Origin: Globodera rostochiensis
Lineage: Eukaryota; Nematoda; Chromadorea; Rhabditida; Heteroderidae
Direction of reading: 5' to 3'
Assembly (NCBI GenBank): GCA_018350325.1
Contig: JAEVLN010000037.1
Location: forward strand, 434,001-498,000
Length of the DNA stretch: 64,000 bases
Shown: positions 12,105 to 24,400 of the stretch, one piece after another
Numbering within the stretch: position 1 is the first letter of the stretch
Layout of the letters: each line of letters begins with the position of its first letter
Translations under genes and position numbers: made by a program
Notes under the pieces: model-generated
The model's database searches: none
Seen by the model: only the letters and a program-made list of their open reading frames with translations
What the model was told of the DNA's origin: nothing

Positions 12105-15100
12105 AAATGTATTAAATATAGTAAAATTTTTTTAAATTTTGAGTTGGCTACAAAATTAAGAAAAACCCTTTTTATTGGCGATTTGCAATCAAAATTGTCT
12201 TCAAATTCTATTGAAAATATTTCATAAAATGCCCTAACCCGAAAGCCACAGAGAAGCGGTCAACACCCAGCATTGAAATGGCTTTTGCGCACAAAACTCT
12301 CTCCATTTTCGCATCGGGTAAATGTTCAGCAAATCGAATGTCAAAAATTTGAAAGCATTTCGGCGATGAACTCCATCAGATTGTTGTGTTCCCTGTGGCA
12401 AATTTTTTTTCAAAATATGTATTTTTGGAAATCTTTTTCATTTTTCGAATTTCGAATCGGGGACTTAGGCCCTGGAGCGCTGCGCACCAATAGCAAGCTC
12501 CCCATTTTTTGAAATTTAACCGAGTTTATACTAACTAGTGTTCGGCAAAATTGAATTTTCCGGATTTGAATTTCCAAAAATTGTGCCGGTGGGATTTTTC
12601 AGATAAATCCTAAAAAATCCCAAAACCCGGAAGCGCTCAAAAAACGCGGAAGGCAAGCGTCCGGTCCGGAGCCGAGAAGCCGAACAACCCAATATAGTAA
12701 CACAGTGGGGCTTCCCCATTTTGCCTGTAAATGCTAAAAGAGTGCCAAAACCTTTTGATCACAGACAGACTTTGTTTCGTCGTGCTCGCCAGCTCCATTC
12801 GCCTTTTCCAGTGCTATTTTGCGCTTACGATATTCGAACAACTGCTCCTGCACTTTTTTCATTTCTTTTTAAATTAAATTATATTCTCCCTGAATCGAAT
12901 TGATTTTTTAAAATTTTATGTGATTTCTAGGGTGAAAAATTTAAATACATTTTAATTATAATTTTAGAGATTTGAATAATTTCAACTATCCCCGCGTTTG
13001 GCGTTTTGTTTAGCGCCAAAGAATTAATTTTTTTTTCGTGTCTATTCAAAACTCTTTTCGATGACTACCCATTTCCGCAGTGGACATTTGTTTTTAATTC
13101 TATTTTTTTTGCCAATCTATTAAAATACTGAATAACATCAAAAATTATTATTAATAAAATGGTCTTGATTAACTTTGGAAATTTTATTTTAAAATTTCCA
13201 TAGAAGCATAAGAGTGTTAAAAACCCCAAAAATTCAAAAAAGTCGGGGTTGGAGACGAAAACCCCGAGTCGGGGTTCGGGGACGGGGCCCAACCCTAAAA
13301 CAAAGATATATTATCACATTCATCGGCCTCTTTAGGTGCATAAATATTCTGTATTTGTCCCAGGGGAATAAAGAAAAAAAGAACCGGCTTTTGAGGATGT
13401 GGTGACGATGCTTTTCCGAAATGTTCCGAAGGCTTTTGATGAGTGACTTTAATATTTGAAATAATGCCCGCGGCTTTCCACAATGGACGTTTCGAAAATA
13501 TTAATTTAACCCCAAACTTTTCTTCAAAAAAAAATTTTTTTTTAATTATGTACGTCCTGCAAATTTATCTTTCAAACAACATTAGACTTTTCACATTAAT
13601 TAGCTAGGCTTTTCGATTTATTTTTAAGTGATTATTATTTATATATATTTCATTCCAAAAGCTAGAACTCTAAACTATGGGCAGGCATTTTAATCATTTT
13701 TTTATAAAAATAATAAATTAGATTTTCTGAATTCCCATACTAACAAAACAATTATTTTGGTGGCAATAACGGAAGCACGCCATCGTCGAGGGGGGTGGAA
13801 GGAAGGGTTGGTGTGGAATATAGGGAAACCAACGGCTATAAAAAAAATGACGGACGGATAATTAGTCCTCCTTTAATTGGATTACGCCAAAATATTATTT
13901 ATGGCACTGTAATAGCAAAAAAAGCCATCAAATTCAACGACTTAACGACTTATGAGTAGGAATCGGATTTAAAAGAAATAGTGTTTTTAGCTTTGGTTAG
14001 AAGCTTCTAGAGCTCATTTTATAATCCATATTTTCCATATTGCACCCCTAAAAATTGACTTTTTCGCAACTAAAAATTCTGCCAAGAAAAAATAAAAATT
14101 TTTAAAATTCTGCTTATTTTCAAAAAATTTTTCTGAAATGCCTTTAATTTGCATATAAAAATTTTTATCGATTTTTTTACTTCTATTAGGAAATCTTGCC
14201 CATTTTTTGCTATATTTGAAAATTTTTTTATCCATATTTCATCCATATTTTATGGCCATATTTCGAGATTTTTTATCCATATAAATCGTAGCCCTACTAA
14301 TAAGTCCCGAAATTGCGGCCGTAAGTTTGTCAGAATTTTGATACCTTCTCACGTCAAAAATTGTTATGTGAGATTAAAAAAGTTCCTAAACATAGAATTA
14401 ATCCTGAATTGGATTTGCGGCCTCCCAACGCGGCGCATGTACATTCACTAATGGCACTTGTACACCCCATAGCAGCACTTTTGCTTAAGTATCTCCCCAA
14501 CATCAGAGATCGTCATCATTAACACACCAAATCATTTTTCAAATTTTAAAAATAATTAAAAGAAAACTCCTTCGTCTAAATCGGAAAAGTTTATTTTGTA
14601 TTTCATCAGAAGAATAGGCAAAAGAACCTTAGAAAACTGGTTGAATTTAATTGGTTTCTTACACTAGGATTTTTCAATATTATTTGAGTTTTTTAATTAA
14701 GAAATAACAAAAAAAAATTTTCACTGAATTATACAAATTCTGAAATTGAATTTCCAATTAACAGTGCACAGGCGCTAACGTAATTAGAGCAGCATCATTG
14801 ATCAGCTCGCTTGTACCAATAGCCGACAGCTCTATGCACAGGATTTGCCAATTACGGACCAATTTTTCCTTAATTTGCTAAGCTGCCCAGAGGCACAATG
14901 TTTCTTTTCTTATAAATTAGTTCATTTTCTTCTATTATTCTGTTAATGAATGACCCGCGGCGGCCCATTCTCCCGCCATCTTCATTATTGTCTATTTATC
15001 ATTTTGCACTTTTTCATGTTTAAATCTGCATCCATTATAATCCATTTATTTATTTTCCATTCTCTTCATTACCAGGGTGATACTTTTAGGCTCAAAAAAA

Positions 15101-16227
15101 TCTCAAAATAGGCGCCTAAATAGGTGAGAAAAGAGCTAAAATAGGCTCCAAAAATCCGGGTTCATAAGCAAAAATAAGTGCAAAAAAATGTATGTAAAAA
15201 TAACAGTAATGCTTTAGATGGTAAATTATCAATGAAACATCTTTACAAGACAAATTCGAATTTTATTGCATTTTTTCCTAAGAAATTTGTCGAAATGTCG
15301 AATTAGGCTCACCATGCCCTAGTTGATTCATCCACCCTTCACATTCTTTCAAGAACCGTCCCCCCCCCCCCAATACGTCTTCATCTTCTGCGAGAATTGA
15401 CAATTGGACGCGATGGGTGTACATATTTTTCCAATGGTAAACACACTACAAATTCCTTGGATAACCTACCTTTAACTAATGCTGCTGTTTTGACGAGCTC
15501 AAATTTCAAATTTTCAAACATTGCATATTAAATGTTCGGACAAGTCGGTGTCGGCTGGTCACTGTGAAGGGCTAACAGTTTTTAAGGTGTAAAACTACAC
15601 CTCGACATGTGAAATTTTTGAATTTTTCTTATTTGAAGTGCAAAAAATATGGCATATTTATTGCCAAAAACCAGAAAAAGAAAAAAATTTTTAAATAGAC
15701 TAGATATTTTCTATTTTAGCCAATTTCTCTGAAGTCATTAAACAAAAATGTCATTTGGCAACTCTCTTTCATAATTTAAATTATAATCGTATTAATGTTT
15801 TTTAATAGGAGATTGAATATTTTACATTTTAAACCTATACTATTTTTCGTCATAAAATGTGTATACAAATTGTTTTGGGAAGATTGCACGCGCTTCTTGC
15901 TTAATCCGGGAATTAATTGCTTTTTTATTGCGGTCTAAAGAGAAGCAATTTTGCCTTAGGCACTTCACAAAACTTTCCGTATTTCGGTCACCCGCGGCAA
16001 TGTTTTTCCATTCCAATGCTTCTTTTTTCATTCTGAAGCTCCCTTCCTCCTTCCAGACGTTGTGATGATGGTAATGATGATGTGGCATTGGCACCCAGCT
16101 TTTTGTTTCCCCCCTTCCCCAATTTGTGTGCTTCCAAATTGAATTTCTTAGACAAAAAGACAGACAACAAATGATGAGGACAATTCGACTAACAAATTCA
16201 TTTCAGACAAAAAAAAAAGGTTCGTTG

Positions 16228-16480
16228 AAAGGACCCCGTCTGCTGTATTTATTTGACAATTTTCTCACACTTATCCCTTCAGGGGAAAATATTTTTTTGT
16301 TTGTTTTTTCTGGATTTTAATTTTCAAAAATAGGTCCTTTTGAAAGTCAGTTCATTTTTTGGAAAAATGGATCGTAGGACCCCGTCTGCTGTTTTATTTG
16401 ACAATTTTCTCACACTTACCCTTCAGGGGAAAATATTTTTTTGTTTGTTTTTTCTGGATTTTAATTTTCAAAAATCTTCG
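16228..16480 (+). repeat. Two tandem copies of a ~140-bp unit
   Basis: The stretch starting GGACCCCGTCTGCTG, through TTTGACAATTTTCTCACACTT and GGGGAAAATATTTTTTTG, occurs at about 16232 and again at about 16377 with few differences. This is a recent local duplication. No coding function is apparent. Confidence 0.6.
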
Positions 16481-16858
16481 CGTTTTAGGTTCTTTGAAAG
16501 TCAGTTCATTCTTTGGAAATTGGCCGAATGACAGATGAAAAATTTGTGTGTTTTGTTCTTACTTTCGCACAATCATCTCCACCCCTCGGGGGGCAAACAG
16601 AGCAAACGCATCCCCTGGAGGGCATTCTCCTCAAAAAGAACAGAGAAACAAAAGAATGCAAATCCCATTTTGTGGGGTAACTATGTTAATTTGCTAACAT
16701 TTTCTTCCGCCTTTCCTGCTCTTCTTTTCTTTTGTCCGTCGAAAGAGAAAAAACATTTTTCGGCATTTTCAAATGTGCCAGTCGCGCGCGATCTGTTCTT
16801 CCATTTTTTTCATTCGCTTTCACTACTTTTTTGTCTTTTTCTTCAAAGACATTTCGAG

Positions 16859-17048
16859 CAAGGCTGCACAAAAACAGAATTTTTCATTTTCGAAAACAAA
16901 ACGAAACGAAAAAATTTTTTTAGGACGAACCCGAAACACGAAAATTTTTTTTTCTTTACAAAACCGAAACAAAAAAATTCTAGGACGAAAACGAAACCCC
17001 AAAACCCACGAAAAACACGAAAGCGAAACAAAATTTCGTGCAGCCCTG
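16859..17048. mobile_element. hAT-like hairpin MITE, word CGAAAACGAAAC
   Basis: The ends CAAGGCTGCACAAAA and TTTCGTGCAGCCCTG are flanked by ATTTCGAG (16851-16858) and ATTTTGAG (17049-17056), 7 of 8 identical. The interior is CGAAAC and CGAAAA words with A- and T-runs. Related word families lie at 44655, 57178 and 59565-59745. Confidence 0.75.
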
Positions 17049-17075
17049 ATTTTGAGAATGCATTAAGATTTTGAC

Positions 17076-17460
17076 CAGGGAGGCCAGATCACCTTGGAGA
17101 AAATATTGCAACCGGCTCTAAAAATATGGCATTTTTATGGCATCGAGGTTGGCTCAAAATATGACATTTTTATGGCAACTTCTTAAGGAATTTTCAAAAA
17201 AAACAAAATTTTTTTTTTTAAATTCTGCTTTACTTTTGGGAGGGAGGGTCGGCGGTGCCGATAGGCGCCGCCAAAGAAATTTTGACTCAATTTGTTAAGA
17301 TATTTGCAACCAAAAACTTTAAATTGACCGAATCAAGGAGCACTATTTTCGGGAAATTCTCATATTTCCCAATTTCACAAAGTTCGAAATATGGCAAACA
17401 ATAAGACAAATTTCCAAAATTATGGCATTTGCCTTAAAAATAAGGCATTCTGCCTCTCTG
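17076..17460. mobile_element. hAT-like MITE with ATATGGCA words and internal GGCGG hairpin
   Basis: It begins CAGGGAGGCCAGATCACC and ends CTGCCTCTCTG, flanked by ATTTTGAC (17068-17075) and ATTTTGAT (17461-17468), 7 of 8 identical. Internally it has AAATATGGCATTTTTATGG, a G-rich run, and the palindrome GGCGGTGCCGATAGGCGCC near 17251. It lies only 27 bp from the element ending at 17048. Confidence 0.75.
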
Positions 17461-18405
17461 ATTTTGATGTCGGTGCACACTTTTACTTCACTTTCTGCAG
17501 CTCACTTCTTGGAATGGGCCGCGACACCTTTAGTCAAGATTATTTTTAATGAATTTCTTTTGTTTGTGCCTGCCCTCCTTCTCCATTTTGAAAAAAACCT
17601 GACAGTAAACAGGGGGGAACACAAATTTGCGGGACAGAGATGGGGAAGTCAGTCGAGCGCATATTTAAGCTATGGATTTACTTTCAACTAGAGAGTCAAG
17701 CGGGACCGGCACTAGTACTGAAATTTTTATTTTGGCACTAAAATTTGGCCCAAAATGCCGGGCTTGCTTCACCCTACTTTTAACTGCTTAAGATATGTCA
17801 GAATTCTTTTTTTTTTGAAATACAAAATTATTTCATTGTCATACCTATGTTATTTTTGAACATCTGAAGTCTTTTGGGAATTCCCACATTCACACCGTCC
17901 AAATCTCATTGCCAAATATTTGTTTTCAAGAGTTGTGTCACCCTTGAATGACTTTGTTTTGGGCATTTTCCTTTTTTTAAAAGCATATAAGTGCCATTTT
18001 CCATCCAGAATGCCTTTCCTGCACTTAGAAAGTGCCCTCTTTCTGTGGGGCAAAAAGGAACACCGAATGTTGTCTTCTGGCGCTTTAATGCATTAAAGGG
18101 CATTAAACACAGCTTTGTCAGCCATCTGTCACAAATTCGACGCAAAACCCAATGCTAAATCGTGGCCACGGTTTTAACCACTTCATTGGGCTTAGAACAT
18201 TTTCTTGGCCCGTTCCATTGCCAATTCTTATTTTCTCATACCCTCTTAAGTGTGTGCACTGCTTTGTTTAAATTTACCCAATTTTAGCTTTTAAAATTTT
18301 ATTTGATTCCATTTTTAAAGCCAATTTATCAGATTGCACCTAGAGTTTCCGATTTGTTATTTTTTATAATTAAATGGGTTCAAAGAGTAAATTAAAAATA
18401 GAAAT

Positions 18406-21400
18406 ATGGTGTACTTAAATGTCCAAATAAGACTGCCATCACTTTTTATCGGTGTATTCCTTCAAACAGTCACTCGTCAACTTATTGCATATGCAATAAG
18501 GTTTGTTCAAAACAATTTTAAATTAAAAACATTATATTTTAGCACACATGTCGATGGAAACAGCAACTATCCCCTAGAGCAAATGCAAAAAAGTGCGAAG
18601 AGACCGCCAATGAATGGGACGGAAGGACCATCGCGAGTGTTGATCGGCATTTACATTGAATCCATGGGCAATTTCCAATCGGCCGACATGGTTGTGTACA
18701 GTAGAATACCGTATATCCTAAAATATGTCTAGTGAATACCGTATATCCTTCCAGTAGAATACCGTATATCCTAAAATTGTCCAGTAGAATACCGTATATC
18801 CTAAAATATGTCCAGTAGAATACCGTATATCCTAAAATAGAGCCCTCGGGGGCCCTATTTTTCAACTCTCCCAAAAAGGGGGGAGCAGTTCAACTCGCCG
18901 ACGCCGACTCGCCGATGGTCAACTCGCCGACGCCGACTCGCCGATGGTTGACTCGCCGACGGTTCGACTCGCCGATAATAATTAATTTTGTTTTATCTAT
19001 CAACTCAAATTTTTTAAATATAAAAAGTCAGATTTGTAACAATCTCAATTTAAGTTCTGGGAAAAATTTGTGGCAATCATGAAGAATTGAGGTCCCGACT
19101 GAAAAAAATGCTAAAACTTTGGTGTTTATAAGTTTAAATGCATGTTTTCTAGGGTACATATAAATGTAGGGCACGAATCAGAGCTCAAGTTTTGCAAATG
19201 TCGACCCCCGAACGCGAATTCGAACATTTTTCAAAGTTTCAAATACAACCTTTTTTCTGGTTTGACTAATTTTTTAATTCCGCTATATTTTTTTTCAAGA
19301 ACTAAATTGAGATTGTTACAAATCTGACTTTTTATATTTAAAAAAATTTGAGTTGATAGATAAAACAAAATTAACTATTATCGGCGAGTCAACCGTCGGC
19401 GAGTCGAACCGTCGGCGAGTCAACCATCGGCGAGTCGGCGTCGGCGAGTCGACCATCGATGAGTCGGCGTCGGCGAGTTGACATTTACCCCAAAAAGGGG
19501 TCTCTATTTAAGGGGGTGGGCTCTATTTTAGGGGGGGGGGGAGCTTTAAGGCTATACGGTAATCCGAAAACTCGTCAATAATTTGTAAAATTTGCAGAGT
19601 TTTGACGTGGACTTGTACTTGTATTCGCATTGGCGTGACCCATCCCTACGGCACAACAGCGATGAGTACGTGTTGATGACCGATCCAAAAGTTCGTGAAC
19701 AAATTTGGTAAAATTCTGTTTCCGAAAAAAAAATTATTTACTTAAAATAATCTTCCAAAGGCTCCCCGACTTGTACTTTGCAAATGCAAGGACCAGCAAG
19801 TTCCATGACGTGACCATTCCAAACTTCAGTCTGTTCATTGACCGTGACGGAAACATTGCGTATTCAACGAGGTGTAATAGAGTGCCAATTTTATTGACTT
19901 CCGTACCGCGATGATCGGATTTCAAGCACGAGAAGCTAAAGACAAAGAAAAATAAATGTCTACTCAAAACATCAGAATTTTACGGGAAACCGGTTGTTTT
20001 TTTCTACATTTTTTACTATAAGATACTGGATTTTGATTCATTAAAATTGTAACAAATTTAGAGTGACACTTAACGTGGCGTGCAACTTGGAGTTGGTGAG
20101 CAGAAAAGTGTCAAAGAAAATTTTTTAATTCATTTATTTGCAGGCAAATTATCCAATGGATAGCCAAACGTGCGGTATTCGAATGGTCAGCTGTGAGCTT
20201 TAGCTTTATTTTAATCGAACTTTCCGAAGGAAAGTTCGAAAGGGCTACCGGTCCGAAAGTCGAAAGGGGTTTGAGTGCCGAATGCTTATAACTTTCTACA
20301 ACTTAAGCCCATTAGGTCGAACATTATACCAAATGAAAGCTCTCGATGAGGAGAAGCAATATAAGCAAAAACTAAGCGATTTGATAATTATGAAAAAGTT
20401 ATGGCCAGAAACATCCAAAAATGGCCATTTTTGGAGTTTTTCACTTTTTTGGCCATAACTTTTTTAAGCATTGTCCAATCACTTAGCTTTAACTTAATGA
20501 TAACTCTAACATTTCGCAAGCTTTCATTGGTATTATGTTCGACCTAATCGGTTTAGGTTGAAGAAAGTTACAACATTTTCGACCTTCGGACCGGATGCGA
20601 CCTATTTGGACCAACATTCCTTAAGGAAGTTTGAATGATTTTTGAATATGGCATTTATTTTTCATTTCAAAGTTTAAATAAAATGATTAAGTCCATGTGC
20701 ACAAATATAGGTAGTATCGCCATTAATAATACCATTTTTTTCTTAACCGACAGATGCTTATGTAGCGAGTCAAGTGAACGTAAGCTGGTTTAAAATTGGT
20801 GCAACCCGCTACAATCCCGAGATTGGATTGCCCGAGTTCAAAATTGTCCAACTGACGCCCGAATCGTGCGACGGTTCCTATGTACGTTTTTTTGGGAGTC
20901 CGGCAAATACGAGCAGTGGAAAATGCGTCAGTGATTATTAAAAATCGAGAAAAACGTGTTTATAGGGAGGGGTATTCGGGGTACATCGGGGGCGTAGACT
21001 CTCCCATTCTAACATCCATACAATCTACAAAAAGGCCCAATAGAATTTTTCGACCAATTCCAAAGCCCGTACCTGAATTCAAACAATTTTTGAAAAATTC
21101 CATTTCAAAAACCAATTTTGGCCTTAAAATAATTCAAAAGCACAAAATTGCACCAAAAGGGCAAGTATGATCAATTCATGCTTTTTGAAGATTTTAAGCT
21201 CCAAAAATGATTTTTGAAATGGAATTTTTCAAAAATTGTTTGAATTCAGGTACGGGTTTGGAATTGCCCGAAATGTAGTCTACACTTTTTTCGACTTTAA
21301 TAAACACTGACGCATTTTCCGTGAGCCCTTTTTTTGGACCCAAAAATCTTTATATTTAGTGTTAATGTACATTTTTTAGATGTACGCCATCATGTCCGAC

Positions 21401-24400
21401 ACGTTTAAATACGGTCGGCACAATCAAAACTTATAGGAATATAGATTCAGAAAACGATGTAGATTTTTTGAGCTGTACTGAGTATTAGAGTCTACCTACT
21501 ATCTCCACTTATCCAAAAAATGTTTTAAAAGTATCATTGTTTAAATCAGCTTACCTAGTTAAAAAGTAAATTGTTTGATTTGCAAGGAATGAGAGTTTTT
21601 TTTTGCCTTTAGACAAATTCAGCTGCCTTGAGGCGGTGATTCATCTGAACAGACAAATCGGCTATCACGTCGTCCAATCCTTCATCCCCACAGGGCTTAT
21701 TGTGATGATTTCTTGGGTTTGTCCTTATTGCTATGTAAAAGAAGAAAAGCCATGATATTGGAATTCGAAAAAATGAAAATTTACTTCAAAATTTGTAAAT
21801 TTAAATCGCTGCCTAACATAATGCCAAAGCCAAGAAAGGCCAAAGCCACGAAATGCCAAGTCAGCCAAAAACGACGAAATGCCAAAAAAAATTTTTTCAA
21901 AGTCGATAAAAAAATTTTATTAGGGGTATTCGGGGGCGTAGATTCCGAATCTGACCTCCATTTCGACCAAATTTGAACCCCGGACCCGGATGTGAACAAA
22001 TTTTCGAAAATTTAAAATTTGGCATTTCGACGTTTTTGGCTGACTTGGCCTTTCGTGGCGCTTTGGCATTATGTTAGCGCGCCATTTAAATAGCTTTATT
22101 AATTTAAGTTTGAATTTGGAAAAGGAGCTTTTTGATTATCTTATTTTTGAACTACCGTGGTTTACATTTGTTAATTTTCTTGTCCATTCAGGTCTCTTTT
22201 TGGATCGATCGAAGGTATGTATTTTAATTGCGTATTTTTATTTAGAAAAAAAATTTAATAATATTAAGAGCTGTCCCAGCAAGAGTGACGCTTTCTTTTA
22301 CAACACTTCTTTCACTTTCCACCCTTGTAGGAAGAGTTAAATTAAATTTTTTTTTAATTTTTTTTAACTCTAAGGGCAATGGTCTCCGCTTCAACTTGCC
22401 TCAGGTGGCCTATGCAAAGGCCATTGATTTTTGGTTTGGATGTAGGTTTAAATTATGTTTCTGAAAATCAAGTTCTTATAACAAAATGGATACTTTTCTG
22501 TTATGCGTCACTAACCCAAATGCAAATTAGATGACCCAGTCCGACGTTTTTTAGCAACAAAAGCACGAATCTGACAATGTTTCATTTAATTTTAACAACC
22601 TTTTTAAATGCACGATCGTGTCGAGATCAAGTCGCAAGGTTCAAGCCAAATGCTTGTTTTTTGGTACCCCTAATGATTTAGCATGCGTAACGCCAACATG
22701 GGTTACCTTTTCCATGATCGCACTTACTAGTGATGCAGCACGAGACCCAAAATTTACCGAGACTCGAGACTTGACCCCTAGACTCGAGACCGAGACCGAA
22801 AAAACCCGAGACTTTTCACGAGTCGAGACCGAGACTCTCGTGCATCACTAGCACTACCACATCGGTTACCGGATCCATTTTAGCAACAATACCGTAGCTT
22901 TGCAAGAAGTTCGCTGCTTTGCTTTTATTGTGGCTAATTTTAAACAGGCCTTTGTAATTTGAGGCCCTTTTAAGAATAATTTGACACAGTGTGTGTAAAA
23001 GTGGATTCGTGCTTAACGGGTAAAAAATTATCGGATTGGGCCATCTAGGTACATAATTTGCATTTGGGTTGGGGATCGTATAACAGAAGTACCAAAAAGG
23101 AAAGCGATAAAATTCTGTTTTTTGATTTTGTCTCAGAACTTAAGAATATTTATTATCGCTGGTATTTCAAATTAGTTTTAATTCAAAAAGTTAAATTATA
23201 GAGTTCTAGCGCAGATTTTAAAAATTTCTAATAAAATTACTCAAGGGAAAAAAAAAATTTCGAATTTCCCATCAGCTTGCATGTTTTTCGTGTTTCTGTC
23301 ACTGGTTGAATTTGCGGCCGTGAATTCGTACATGCGAGAGGCTGAGAAGTACGAGCGGCTGGCCAGTTATAGTGCCAAAAAGGGTTTCGTTGAAAAAAGC
23401 GTCCTAATAAAGTAAAAAAATTTTATTTTAGAGACGACAACAACAAATGATGACGGTAACGGTAACCCATGGATTTATTCCGAGTAATTTTAGCTGTTTT
23501 TTAATCTAAAATTTTAAATGATTTTTGATCAATATTATTCACATTCAGAAGTGCTTCTTCTTTAATTCCAATTAATTAAGTGATGATGATTCCTCATCGG
23601 CCAGTCGATCGCCAATCCTTCGGTCACAACATAAAAATTCAAAGAACAAATGTGACAATACGTCAGAATTTAATGGAGACAATGATCAAAACAACAATAA
23701 TAATGAAAATGAGATGGCGATTGGTGCCAAATTGCACAATTGGACAAATCATGCCATCGCCATCCCCTCACTTTTCGGACGGTGTGCAGGTGACAACAAC
23801 AAACACCATGGACAACATCATCACCAAACCCATCGCCGGAACAGCCATCAGCAGCAGAACGGACCCATGCGATTGATGAGGTCACTATACATATTCTTGC
23901 TGAGATTATTTGATCAGTTAATTATCAAAGCCGCTATACGAAGTTTTATGAGAACTTTTTTAGAAAGTCTGAATCGGTATGTTTAAAGAACCAAATGAAA
24001 AGATGATCAATGCTGATGTTGAACAAAAAATTGTATTCGAATTTCCAATATCAACATCATTGGTTCATTGCATTTCGACGCAACCCTGATTTTCTTGGAG
24101 TTTTATGCATTTGTTCAGGCATCCATCCATTTTGGCTGAACGGATTTTGACCGTAGAGCATTTTGAGCAGCTGGCGGAGAAGCGGATGTCCAACAGCAGC
24201 CAGGGTAAAGCAGCAGCAGCAAAAGAAAACCATCATCATTGTCTAATGGTGGGCGGGCCAATCAATTGATTGTTGATTTTTTTTCAACAATTTGCAGCAG
24301 ACGTCACCAAATGTGGAGACTGATTTGCGCTCCATTGATGCAGACGAAAGCGACAGCTTGATGATGTCGCCGCCGGCGCCCCAGCGGAAGCGCGTCATTT

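Larger units (their letters stand above)
10950..18405. other. Repeat-rich intergenic region without a convincing gene
   Basis: Apart from the elements listed separately, I found no gene. Contents include: a GAGATTTCGATCGAGATCTCG palindromic tract at 11615-11690; a GGGGTTCGGGG hairpin near 13245-13300; a reversed relative of the 8303-8859 element at 14016-14300; a tract rich in TAGGCGCCTAAATAGG at 15090-15160; and several T/C-rich stretches. Open frames here are short and low-complexity. Confidence 0.4.

Noticed and set aside
12273..12512. 79-codon frame as a gene
   Set aside because: No signal, domain, splice context or family resemblance; adjacent sequence is repetitive.
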